Shown here: in pieces, positions 32,842 through 43,059 of the stretch
Position numbering within the stretch: the first letter of the stretch is position 1
Layout: each line of letters begins with the position of its first letter
Made by a program: the position numbers and the translations under genes
DNA from: Diphasiastrum complanatum
Lineage: Eukaryota > Streptophyta > Lycopodiopsida > Lycopodiales > Lycopodiaceae
Length of the DNA: 64,000 bases
Direction: 5' to 3'
Assembly (NCBI GenBank): GCA_029204225.1
Contig: CM055111.1
Span: 28,912,340 to 28,976,339, forward strand
Notes under the pieces: model-generated
Told to the model about the DNA's origin: nothing
Databases searched by the model: none
Seen by the model: only the letters and a program-made list of their open reading frames with translations

Positions 32842-33842
32842 ATGGAAGTCCAATCTATTTACACAAATTTTGACCGGATTTTTCCAGGTCTTTTGAGAAA
32901 GCAAGCACGCATATGGTACAGCCAAGTTGAACCAGTACGTGTCGCCACCTGGTTACTGCTGAAAGATGTATTTCTAAATCAGTTCAGAGAAATTGGTTAT
33001 TCGTCCAGAATCCTTGGACGACTTAATAATGTCCAGAAAAAGAAAAAAGAATTGCTTCGAAGGTACACATGAAAAGTAAAGAAACTGATCGAAAAACTAA
33101 CTGGTGTGTACCCTATCGCAATGCAGATCGAGTGGTTATTGACAGGTTTACCATAAAAAAATTGATCGATATTGTAGACAAGGAGATATAACTTCTTTAT
33201 CAGTAGTCATAGCGAGTGCGTGAATTATGAGACTTCCAAGTTAGCACGTAAAAGACGTTCTACCAGACGAACTCGAAAGTCTAAGCATGACTCCAGCAGC
33301 AGTGAAGACAAATCTAAATCTGAATCTAGTTCAAGTTCTTCCAGTTTCGATTCTGATTTAAGTGATTCATCAGATACATACACTGATGATACCTATCGAG
33401 AAAAGAAACGAAAGTCCAAACGAAAAGAAGATGGTAAAAACCATGAGGATAAGTCTATGACTTCTAAAGTTGAAAAGCTTTGGAAAAAAACATGGCTGAT
33501 CTTAACAAGAAGCTCAACGATATGAAAGTTCAAATTTCATAAGTTACAAACAAGAGGCCAAAAGCTTCTTCGTCGAATTCAGGACTATGGTGTATGAAAT
33601 GCGGTACATCTGAGCATTCTAAAGAAGAGTGTAGGGTGGTGAACATAGAGTATGTTAAAGATCCTTCTCAAAAAGTATTGTTTATTCTCAAGATGATACA
33701 TCTACTAATAATGTCCAAGGTTCTACAACACCATTTCAACAAGGCAAACCAAAGTTTGCACCAAAGAGACACAACCCACCAAAATTTATTGATCCCATCT
33801 CCCAGATCAATGGACAATATGCCAACATCTGGCAAAGAAATA
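32842..33842 (+). pseudogene. Gypsy-3 gag
   Basis: It begins with the retrotransposon gag block (ARIWYSQVEPVRVATWLLL, FLNQFREIGYSSRI, LGRLNNVQKKKKELLRRYT), then a Ser/Asp/Lys-rich segment (33220-33525) and a canonical knuckle CMKCGTSEHSKEEC (CX2CX4HX4C, about 33596-33637). It ends with the NGQYANIWQRN block near 33840. Stops at about 33070 and in the 33140-33220 region break it. Confidence 0.7.
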
Positions 33843-34575
33843 GGTTTCTTCTTCTTAGGAGAAGAAAGACTTTTCAACTGTCTATGATAATAATTATTGT
33901 CAGCAAATAATTGCTCAAAAGTAGTATTAGGATGAAGAGAACCAATACCCGTGACAATGTCATAGTCTTTCATCTTCGCTTTTGAGATAGATTTGTTGAT
34001 AATAACCTCCGAAAGTTTTGTCTTCGTGATTTCCACGTCCCCTTCCTCAAAAGTGACTTTCTTCTTTGCAGTAGCTATCTGTAACTCAAAATTAATAATT
34101 TCTTTCGTTTCTGCAGAAATATCTTTTGAGAATAACTTAGCTGCGTCACGATCATAATCAGGATCAGCTTTAAGATCTTCTTTCATTATTGCCTTGTTCG
34201 AAGATTTCTTTTTCAAGAACTTCTTTCATTTCTTTGAAGGTATTTTTGTGTTAGGTTTCGAGGAACTTTTGATTCTCGTGGTGACTTTAAACAACTTCTC
34301 AACATCTCTAGGCCAAGATTGATCAACTAGTTTAAACTTTTTCACTTCGAAGACATCAACCTCCTATACAACAGCATCAGCCAAAGATTTTAGTTTCGCA
34401 TCAGCAGGAGCAGCAACATACTGGTACTTTGGACATGGCTTCAATGGTTGTGGACAATCCGGATACTTGTGGCCTGGTTCTTTACAATTTGAGCACAGAG
34501 GAATAAATCTGATCTGCTTTCATGGTTGTAGACAATATGGCGAAAAGTGTCCTGGTTCACCACAGTTATACCAAT
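33843..34575 (-). pseudogene. Inverted gag block with zinc knuckles inside Gypsy-3
   Basis: On the minus strand, two knuckles near 34570-34440: NCGEPGHFSPYC, with its first Cys lost, and CSNCKEPGHKYPDC, complete and canonical. An open, Lys/Glu-rich segment of 182 codons follows (34216-33668, the real part ending near 33843). It differs from Gypsy-3's own knuckle, so it is probably an inserted gag piece of another gypsy element rather than a simple inversion. Confidence 0.6.
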
Positions 34576-34576
34576 T

Positions 34577-34876
34577 TTTCGAAAAAGGTTTGGCGCACCA
34601 GAGATCGACGTTACAATTGCTGGATGTTTAATTGAGAAAGTGCCGATTGATTCAGGTTCAAGTGTCAATATAATACCCAAAAACACGGCTCACGCCCTAG
34701 GTTTGACGAATATTCAACCAACCCAAAGAAATATCAAATTGGCCGATTCGACACGAAGAAAGCATGTTGGTGAATTAAAGGACATGACAATGTTCATACA
34801 AGCCAAGCCTTTTACAATGAATCTTATTGTCATCAAACCACTTGGTTTGTCATCATATTTTGTTTTAATCAAATGA
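34577..34876 (+). pseudogene. Gypsy-3 protease
   Basis: Reads FGAPEIDVTIAGCLIEKVPIDSGSSVNIIP, with the retropepsin Asp-Ser-Gly-Ser (about 34645), then HALGLTNI, TRRKHVGEL and the terminal strand. About 100 codons, a normal length for a gypsy protease domain, open from end to end. It ends at TGA 34874-34876. Confidence 0.7.
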
Positions 34877-35040
34877 CCTTGGCTTTATCAGACTAATGCA
34901 AGTGTACATCAATTCGCTTGTTATTCACGTATGCTGGCTCATGATCTGAAAATCCATATTGTGGATGAAAAGATTGCTTTCTTGCACATAGAACAAAATT
35001 GCACATAATAATCGTCCTAAAACAACTATTGCAATAGAAA

Positions 35041-35950
35041 TGGGGAGCTTATGCTTATAAAGTGATGTCGTTTGGACTTTGTAATGCACCTAGTTCATTT
35101 CAAAGAGTAATGCAGTTTGCCTTCAAAGACTACTTGCAAAAATTCCTTAAAGTCTACTTGGATGATCTCGGAGTCCATAGTGCGGATATAGACCATCTGG
35201 ATCGTTTGGAAAAATTATTTGAACATTGTCGCAAGTACCAAATCTCCTTAAATCCATAAAAATGTCAAATTTGGGTCACTCATAGAGTTATTCTTGGACA
35301 TGTGATATCAAGACATGGCATTGCTACAGATTATTCCAAAATCAAAGTCATTGTTGAGTTATTGCCGCTAGGAACAATTCGAGGAGTCTATGTTTTTATG
35401 AGTCATGCAAATTACTATCGGATATTTATTCCATTCTTTAGGGATTTAGAAAGACCTATATACAAGTTGACTATTGTACCAATTTGGATAGTAGAGGCAT
35501 TGGAAGCATTTGAAAAGTTAAAGAAAGCTTTAGCTTCTGCACCAGTTTGAACAATTGAGTTCCATCTTCATACTAATGCATCAAAATATGCCATAGGATC
35601 AGTTCTGATGCAACCAAGTGAATATAAGAAGGATTATCCTATCAGGTTTGCAAGCAAACAGCTTACAGGGATTATCCTATCAAGTTTGCAAGCAAACAAC
35701 TTATAGATCCGGAGAAGAATTATTCGACAACCAAACATGGCCATGATCTTTTCTGTTAAGAAGTTTCAACATTATCTATGGCAACGCATTTCGCATTTTA
35801 TACTGATCATCAACCATTACTTTATTTGGTGAACAAGACATGTAACACGGGGCGTATTGCAAGATGGCTACTTTTGTTGACCGAATTTGATTTTCAAGTT
35901 GTGGTTTGAAAGGGTAAACAACACTATCTGGCCGATCATGTTTCAAGAAT
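35041..35950 (+). pseudogene. Gypsy-3 reverse transcriptase (C-terminal) and RNase H
   Basis: RT: AYAYKVMSFGLCNAPSSFQRVMQ, catalytic VYLDDLGVHS (about 35150-35180) with both Asp residues, LGHVISRHGIAT and SHANYYRIFIP. RNase H: HTNASKYAIGSVL (Asp replaced by Asn in HTDAS) and, after frameshifts, TDHQPLLYLVN and KGKQHYLADH blocks. Stops at about 35259 and 35550. The RT N-terminus is largely missing. Confidence 0.75.
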
Positions 35951-36179
35951 TGAATCAGGACCAGTTAACATTGAAGTAGATAATGAACTACCAGACGCTG
36001 CATTGTTCTATGTTGAAGCAGTACTTGAGTGGGCAACCGATATTGTTGAATATCTTATGCTAGGCCAAACTAATGATTCCCTGACAAAAGTATAAAAGAG
36101 ACAATTGATTATTAAGGCACAACCTTATCGATTGATTGTTGTGGACAATTGTATCGCCGAGGAATGGATGATATTTTGC

Positions 36180-36607
36180 GAAGATTGTTTTGCCACATGA
36201 AATATTTGACCTTATCATGTTTTCACATGATGGAATGGGCGGAGGGCATTTTTCAACAAATATCACCATTCACAAACTTTCACAATCAGGATGTTGGTGG
36301 CCTACACTTCATAAAGATACAAAGAATTATATTCAATCATGTGACGTTTGTCAACGAGCATGTCGTCCTACACGACAAAATTATGAACCTTTACATCCAG
36401 TTTTATCACAAGCACCGTTCGAGAAATGGGGCCTTAACTATGTTGGTCATATTCATCCTGCGGCATGAGGATCTCAAGCCAGATATATCATTGTTGCAAC
36501 TGATTATATGACCAAATGGGTTGAAGCAAAAGTAGTTCGAGTTGTAGATGCAAAATCAACGGCTAAGTTCCTCTATGAAAATGTCATTACTAGATTTGGA
36601 TGTCTGT
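36180..36607 (+). pseudogene. Gypsy-3 integrase, truncated
   Basis: Zinc-binding HDGMGGGHFS (His at about 36225-36245) and SCDVCQRACR, then the core Asp region (WGLNYVGHIHPAA, with Asp changed to Asn) and VATDYMTKWVEAKVV. It is cut at about 36607 before the second catalytic Asp. Confidence 0.7.
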
Positions 36608-36635
36608 TGTGGGTATTTCCTATACATAAGCAATT

Positions 36636-36750
36636 GATTGAATATTCGTGCAGAAATAAGAGACAACTTTAGACAATTTTAGACAATAAGAAACTATTGA
36701 TCAAAAACGAATTTTTATAAATCTAAATCTGAATCATCAATATACATCTC
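36636..36750 (-). mobile_element. Copia-B LTR fragment (about 115 bp)
   Basis: The reverse complement matches 9781-9915 and 12605-12745 (for example AGATGTATATTGATGATTCAG and TTTTTGATCAATAGTTTC), with small deletions. It is an orphan piece between Gypsy-3 and the Gypsy-4 LTR. Confidence 0.75.
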
Positions 36751-36849
36751 CAAGCTGAAGACATAGATTATCTCTCACCCATGACCGAGGAGGTCTCAAA
36801 AGGAGGAGAGCAAAAGAAGCTGAGAGCCGAGAAATTACTAGCTAGGATG

Positions 36850-37820
36850 ATAGTGAGTTACCTATGTGAGCCTACATGGTAAATCCCAGAGAAGGAACGA
36901 CCATGTAGGAGATAGTAATATTTCCTAGGCATTGTAAATAAGTGTAGACCCCCTTAAATAATTTAGAGTGAGCCACCTTTTGATGGTGACCTCTAGTGGA
37001 AGGGCAATTTCCACATGTAATTTCTAATCTGGTGGAATTGCCACTTGGGCTCCACATGGGCAGCCCTCTTGCTTATTTAAGGGCCCCGCTCTCTTGTGAG
37101 GGAGCTTTGAATGTATTGTCAAGTTCTCTTGAGTGAATGAAGAAGATCTTCCACGAGTTCTTGATGATTGTAAAGCTCCTTGTTCATGGCAATGTTCTTG
37201 AGTGAAATTCCTATGAGCATGTTTTGATTTCTTTGTGTTTGTGGATTAATTAGATTTCTTGCTTACTCTCTTGCTTTTAGTTGTGGATTAGATTTCATTT
37301 CTTGCTTGTGGATTAATGTAGGAATCAGCATTCAAGTAAACTAAATAGGCTGGATTTGTGGTGTAGATATTGCATATTCTCTTACATTTTAGTCCTTGAT
37401 TGTTCTTGGGCATTCTAAGCATAAAGAAATGGGTGTTTCTTGATTCTTGGGCTGCTAGAGTGATGTTAGGAGTCTAGTTTTCTTGTTTCTTGTTTCTTGC
37501 TGAGTAGTTTAATCTTGTCATTATTTTGTTCCCTGATTTTAGTACATAGATTGTAGAATTGCTCCCTGATTCAGAATGTTGATCCATGCTGAGCTAGGAC
37601 TGGTTGCATGGCTTGTTTATGCATGTAGCTGAGTAACGTACCCGTTTCTCCCCACTGACAAACTGGAAATACACATTGTAATTTGAGAAAACGCTTCTGC
37701 TTGGAAACTGTTCTAATAAGAAGACCGAACCGTAAAGAATTGTAACCTACAGAAGTAACAAAAAGAAGAAGAACGGTAAAAGAATAACCGTGTTCACAGA
37801 TTCAGTGGAATCTGTGAACA
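36850..37820 (+). mobile_element. Gypsy-4 LTR, left edge approximate
   Basis: It ends in a hairpin and ACA at 37820, two bases before a TGGCGCC primer site. A promoter-like TATTTAAG lies at about 37074, followed by a pyrimidine-containing start region and GT-rich downstream sequence. A purine-rich tract near 36797-36822 could be the polypurine tract of a further copy. No matching terminus was found for the left edge. Confidence 0.5.
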
Positions 37821-37829
37821 TTTGGCGCC
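37791..37829 (+). promoter_or_regulatory. LTR-terminal hairpin and tRNA-Asp-type primer site
   Basis: Arms TGTTCACAGATTC (37791-37803) and GAATCTGTGAACA (37808-37820) are perfectly complementary with a 4-base loop. Two bases later TGGCGCC (37823-37829) matches the 3' end complement of tRNA-Asp including its CCA. A similar hairpin precedes TGGCGCC at 61367-61401. Confidence 0.75.
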
Positions 37830-38048
37830 ATTCCATAGTTACACAGACATTTATCCAAGCCAAACCTTTCCGATCAGTGTTGCCAAATCATAACTTTGAA
37901 GTCTCACACACGCATCATTGCTTAGTTCTCGACCGAGGCTTCACGCTCCTTACCTAGCCGAGCTCCACGACTCTCGTCTGGACCGGACCGCTACACACCA
38001 ACTCTCGATCGAGCCACTACTTAAAAATCCTGCCATGTCCTAAGTTAC

Positions 38049-38590
38049 ATCTCAACCGAAGCACTTGCTCAATTCTTAACTGGAGCCCATCACTCCCATC
38101 TCAAACAAAGCTTGCTCAATTCTCGACCGGAGCCCATCGCTCCCATCTCAACCGAAGCTGTCTATTAAATCTCAACTGGAGCCCATTGCTCCCATCTCAA
38201 CCAAAGCACTTCCTCAATTCTCAACCGGAGCCCATCGCTCCCATCTCAACCGAAGCTATTTATTAAATCTCAACCGGAGCCCATCACTCCCATCTCAACT
38301 GAAGCACTTGCTCAATTCTCAACCAGAGCCCATCACTCCCATCTCAACCGAAGCACTTGCTCAAATCTCAACCAAAGCCGGAGCTCATTGTTCAAATCTC
38401 AACCGGAGCTAGAGCGCTCATTCAAATCTCAACGAAGAGACTGTATCAAATCTCAACCGATGAGATTCTGTCAAATTTCGACCGACGAATTTTCGATCAA
38501 GTCTCGACCGAAAGGTTTCGAACAAATCTTGACCAGAGGTTCCGTGTCCAATCTCGACTGAAGAGATTCCTTAAAATCTTAACCAGAACA
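38049..38590 (+). repeat. 49-bp minisatellite in the Gypsy-4 leader
   Basis: Seven units start at 38049, 38098, 38145, 38194, 38243, 38292 and 38341, with a period of 49 bases (one of 47). Each consists of two diverged halves of about 24 bases with the core TCTCAACCGAAG or TCTCAACCGGAG. After 38390 the array decays into irregular units of 24-30 bases around TCTCAACCG and TCTCGACCG up to about 38590. It lies between a primer site and a gag start, so it would be transcribed leader. Confidence 0.9.
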
Positions 38591-38699
38591 AATCCACGTC
38601 AGACCACAAAATTTTAAAACGACGATCAGACCTGACGAGTACAACAAACATCAGATCCAACAACTGACACCGACAATCTATATCTGACGTTTTTTGAAG

Positions 38700-39018
38700 C
38701 TATATCTGACGATCCACATGAACCGCCAGCTGCACCATCGTGAACAAACTGCAAACAATCGCACCCAGCTATCATAGTGACCACATTCAAACCACCTCTG
38801 TCTTCAACCGCAACTGACCACACTCAACCGCACCTGACCGCACACCACATTCAAACCACACAGCCGTTCTACTATAGCGCCCGCATTCAACTACAACCAG
38901 ATAGCATTTCAACCACATACACTGTTGCACCGTAGCGACCGCACTCAACTACAAATAGATCGCATCCCAACAACATCCACTCTTGCATCGCAACAGACCG
39001 CACACCGACTGCCTCCAC
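38700..39018 (+). repeat. Degenerate CCGCA/CAACC-rich repeats of the Gypsy-4 leader
   Basis: Irregular repetition of ACCGCACTCAACTACA-like units. The same type of sequence resumes at 44659-44900, beyond the Copia-A insertion, showing that the two parts were one leader. Confidence 0.65.
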
Positions 39019-39024
39019 CCTTGA

Positions 39025-39282
39025 CTTAGAATTTGCTTTGCACAGGAACACAGATCATGCTACATAGTAACACGGACAGAAAACACTCTCCACTGCAAGC
39101 TCACATAGCAACTGTATTTCTCAAAATGAAATTACACTGTACATATAGTTGTTCACTCAAGCAACCCATGCATGACCCAGCTTGTCGTTGGCGGGACACG
39201 TGTCCCGTCGACTTGCCTCATGGCAAGGCCAACTGAGCCTTATCCACTAGTAGGACCCACAATACAGTAGCACAGTGTCGTG
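39025..39282 (-). mobile_element. Copia-A copy 3 3' LTR, inner edge truncated
   Basis: It matches 44380-44640. At 39282 it is joined to RNase H sequence by a deletion that removed the last codons of pol and the polypurine tract. Confidence 0.9.
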
Positions 39283-39289
39283 GGATCTT

Positions 39290-40688
39290 TCTACTTCATG
39301 CCAACTTCTTCCAAGATTTGTCTCAACCATATTAGCTTCTTGTGTTGCACTACACATTGCCTTATACTCTGCTTCTATGGTGGATAGAGCAATTGTACTT
39401 TGTTTTTTACTAGACCAGGAAAAGCAACTACCACAAACCTAAAATACATACCCTGTGGTGGATCTATGATCATCATAGTCACCTCCCCAATCCACATCCA
39501 CATAGCCACACAACTCAGGTAAACCATCACGCTTCTTGTAAATCAAGCCATAATCTGAAGTGCCTTTCACATAATGCAAAATGCGTTTAGCTGCCCTCCA
39601 ATGCGTTGCCATAGGTGCTGCCATAAACTGACTTACAATGCCAACAACATAGCATATATCTGGTCTAGTCGTGGTAAGGTAAATCAAGCTCCCTACTAAC
39701 TGTCTATATAGCGTAGCATCAAATGACTGTGACTCATCAAGCTTAGAAAGCTTTTTGCCTGGTTCAATAGGAGTATTTACTGGTTTGCAATCCTGCAACC
39801 TAAACCTATGCAACAGCTATTTGACATACTTCACCTGTGTTAAACCCACTTCGTGTCCTTTTTGCCACACCTCTACTCCAAGGCAATAATGCATCAGACT
39901 GAGATTTGTCATCGTTCCATGAGGTCTTTCTTGATCATGTCTATCATCTCTTGATTATTTCTCGTAATAATCAAGCCATCAACATACAGAGCAATCAAAG
40001 CAACCATACCATCAAAGCATAAGACATATAGATTCGGATCATAATGTGTTCTCACCATCCCCTTTGAATGAAAGTAGGCATCAATCCTGCTATACCACGC
40101 ACGTGGTGCCTGTTTAAGACCATAAAGTGCTTTCTTCAAGCGACATACTTTATTTTCCTGTCACTTCGCTACAAAGCCTTCAGGTTGATCCATGAACACT
40201 TCTTCACCTAACTCACCATTTAGAAAAGTAGATCTCACATCCATCTAATGCAAAGGCCAACCAAAATGTGAAGCTAAAGCAACAAGTAGACGTAGAGTAT
40301 TCCACTTACAAACCGGCGCAAAGGTCTCCTCATAGTCGATGCCTTTGCTTTGTGCATACCCTTTGATCACCAATCTTGCCTTGTGCTTTGCTATACTTCC
40401 ATCTACATGGTACTTAGTCTTGTATACCCATTTGCAATCAATGGGTTTCTTGCCAACTGGTGGTTCTACTAGGTCCCATGTGCTACGTTTAGCAATTGAC
40501 TCCATCTCCTCTCCCATGGCCTTGACCCAAATGTCATCATCCTTCACTTCACCATAAGTCGAAGGTTTTTTGCTTTGAATAATGCTAGATAAGAGAGCAT
40601 AATTTGCTTCATACCTTTCAAGTTGTGTCTTCTCTCTTGTTGATCTTCGTAGCTCTCCCTGGCTAGATGATCCTGGAAAGTCATCCAT
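39290..40688 (-). pseudogene. Copia-A copy 3 reverse transcriptase and RNase H start
   Basis: Three frames. 40688-40245 carries the RT start (WVKAMGEEMESI, DCKWVYKTKYHVDG, KARLVIKGYAQ). 40139-39909 carries KALYGLKQAPRAWYSRI and the catalytic box ALYVDGLIIT, in which the second Asp of YVDD is Gly. 39813-39439 carries KPVNTPIEPG, YRQLVGSLIYLTTTRPDI and [19 protein letters not shown], the RNase H entry. SCFSWS-type RNase H sequence continues to about 39290. Confidence 0.85.
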
Positions 40689-40843
40689 GTCCGGCTCTCC
40701 AACAATCTCTCAAACCACTTAGGGAGCTTCCTGTCAGGTGATCGGCTTCCTGGTGAAAATGTATCCCACAATACATCCTTCTCCTTGTGTTTGTCACCTG
40801 CAACTTCAATCCTTCTTGCACCAAAAGGTTTGTCCCTACCTCT

Positions 40844-41194
40844 CTAACCTATCTCTTGAGGTTGAGCAGTAGTATCTTGAGATGTATCCTCTTTTTCATC
40901 ACTTGGAAGGTCAATGAATGGATCATCATTTGGTGGTATTCTCACTATACCATCTTTCCCACTGGATGTCTCTATCTTCTCAGCATCCTTGTCTTCATAC
41001 ATCTTGAATTCATCAAAGATAACATCACGGCTTATATGGACTTTGTTTTCCACTTGATCAAAACATCTATAGCCCTTCACACGATCATCATATCCTAGGA
41101 ATATACACTTGATAGCTTTTACATCAAGTTTACGTCTCTCTTCCTTAGGAACGTGTACAAAGGCCTTACATCCAAAGATTCGTAAGTGGTTCAC
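40844..41194 (-). pseudogene. Copia-A copy 3 integrase C-terminus and pol linker
   Basis: Reads LRIFGCKAFVHVPKEERRKLD, KCIFLGYDDRVKGYRC and HISRDVIFDE, the conserved integrase C-terminal block of copia, then an acidic linker. It is separated from the main integrase frame by a frameshift and stop near 41197-41296. Confidence 0.8.
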
Positions 41195-41296
41195 CTTTGG
41201 CTTCTTCTTCGTGAATGCTTCCTCAGGTGTTATATTTGCTATGACAACGGTACGACTTCTATTTTGAAGATAGACTACCGTGCTGCATGCTTCTGA

Positions 41297-42598
41297 TCAG
41301 AAATCTTTTGGTAGTTTCATCTCAGCTAGCATAGATCTAGCACTTTCCACAATCGTCTGATTCTTGCGCTCAGCTACACCATTGAGAGCATGAGTATGAG
41401 CTTGCGTAAATTGTCTTTTAATCCCACATTGATCACAAAGATCATTGAAGTCATTAGACTTGTACTCACCTCCACTATCTGACTTTAGGACTTTGATCTT
41501 CCTACCTTTCTGATTTTCAACCAATGCTTTGAAGCTTTTGAAGTTGTCAAATGCATCTGATTTCTTCTTCAAGAAGTAGATCCACGTCTTACGTGACATA
41601 TCATCAATAAAGGTCATGAAATAGAAGGCTTTACCTAAGGACACGGTCCTCATAGGCCCGCGTAAATATGTGTGGATTAAATACAGGATGTTCTTTGCTC
41701 TTGCAACACCCCCTTTATTGAACTTCTCTCGATGCTGCTTCCCATATACACAAGATTCGCACATTGATTTCAAGTGATCTTCTATGGTAGGCAATCCTGT
41801 TACCATCTCCAATTTTCTCATCAAACTAAGGCTTCCGAAGTTCAAGTGAGCAAGCCTCTTATGCCACAACTCAGTTTGCGATGGAATGGACGATACAAGT
41901 CCATGTTGCCCCTTGATTGTAGCATTCAACCTGTACAATTTTGTATTGGGCACTCTTACTCCATCCGCAATAACTTTGAACTTTTGGTTTACATCCTTCA
42001 CAAAGCAACGATCATGGGCAAATTCTACTTTCAACTTTTGATCAGTAATGACTCTAACAGAAAGTAGATTTTTCTTCAAACCTGGTACGTAAAGTACCTC
42101 CTTGATCATCCTGCTTTTGCCATCAGGTAGTTGGATTGAAACGGTGCCTATCCCCTTGATCTTGCACACCTCGCCATTTTCTTGTGAAACGAACGTTCCA
42201 TTATCCAACACTTTCATGCTACTGAACCAGTTCTTGTTACCTGTCATGTGTCTTGTGGCTCCCGAGTCAATATACCACGCCTGGCCATCTTGATTAGATG
42301 GCAATTCAGATATGAAGATGCTAGAGTCTTCAATCTCACCCTCATCGACAAGGTTACCTGCTTGTTTTGGTTTCCCCTTGCCTTGTTCCGCCAGGAATTT
42401 GCGACATTCACTCTTCCAATGGTCCTTTTTACCACAATGGAAGCACTTGCCTTTCTTCTTGGTCTTATTGATAGATCCCTCATCCTCTTGAGACTTGACA
42501 AATTGCTGCTTAGACTTCTTCTTGACCTTGCCCCTGCCTTGTTTTTGGCGTGTCGCAAGTCCCTGATCGTCAGTATTTTGACGTCTAGCTTTTACCAT
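41297..42598 (-). pseudogene. Copia-A copy 3 gag knuckle, protease and integrase (433 codons open)
   Basis: Knuckle CFHCGKKDHWKSEC (about 42450), protease YIDSGATRHMTG with intact Asp-Ser-Gly (about 42270), then integrase: ELWHKRLAHLNFGS with both His, CESCVYGK, and the core. The first catalytic Asp (HTDLCGPM in copy 1) is Tyr here (HTYLRGPM, about 41670). Asp in LKSDSGGEY and Glu in NGVAERKN remain. Enzymatically dead integrase despite the long frame. It ends at TGA 41297-41299. Confidence 0.85.
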
Positions 42599-42604
42599 TT
42601 CTCA

Positions 42605-43055
42605 CCGTTGCTCTTCCTGCATCAAGATTCCTGTGAGCTCGTCAAAGGTTGGCAATCTTTCTTTTGATGCTATTTCGCTCACAAACATCTGATAGGGTTC
42701 TGCAATGCCACACAATGCATTGTGCATTAGCTCCACATACGTCGAACTGCTCCTTTAGCACATCCCATGCCTGTCTGGGTGTAACAGCATCACAAATGTG
42801 GGTAATGATGTGATCCTTCACTGACAAGTTAATGAAGGTCAAAGCTTTCCTCATCTTTTTGTCTTTGACATCCGCTTCATTTGGCGGCCTTCTCTCATCA
42901 CTAGTGACGACTTCCCACATGGCTTTCTCCATCAGTATGTTTTTCATTTTGAATTTCCACACTGCATAGTTGGAAATCCCGTCCACTTTGCTACTTTCAC
43001 TCAAAATGGACTCTCCCATGTTTGCCATCACAAAACTGCTTGAAACTTCTGCCAT
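42605..43055 (-). pseudogene. Copia-A copy 3 gag, internally deleted
   Basis: Opens MAEVSSSFVMANMGESILSE (start 43053-43055), then YAVWKFKMKN and HIITHICDAVTPRQAWDVLKEQF. A deletion near 42745 joins EQF to the region before NALC and shifts the frame. The original frame resumes (FDEL.GILMQEEQR) and ends at TGA 42602-42604, in frame with the next feature. Confidence 0.8.
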
Positions 43056-43059
43056 AGGC

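Larger units (their letters stand above)
32819..36607 (+). mobile_element. Gypsy-3: degenerate Ty3/gypsy gag-PR-RT-RH-IN, plus strand
   Basis: Order: gag (32842-33842), an inverted gag block (33843-34575), protease (34577-34876), RT (about 35041-35550), RNase H (35551-35950), spacer, and integrase (about 36180-36607). It stops within the integrase core at 36607. Several stops occur in each domain. No LTR is attached on either side: the left end abuts the Copia-E LTR, the right end a Copia-B LTR fragment. Confidence 0.8.

Noticed and set aside
38049-38390. CRISPR-like regular array
   Set aside because: Units are contiguous 49-mers without unique spacers, in a plant retrotransposon leader.
42602-42604. 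In-frame TGA between gag and knuckle-protease as programmed readthrough
   Set aside because: Copy 1 has TGA one codon earlier; independent CGA-to-TGA deamination of an Arg-Arg pair explains all three copies.
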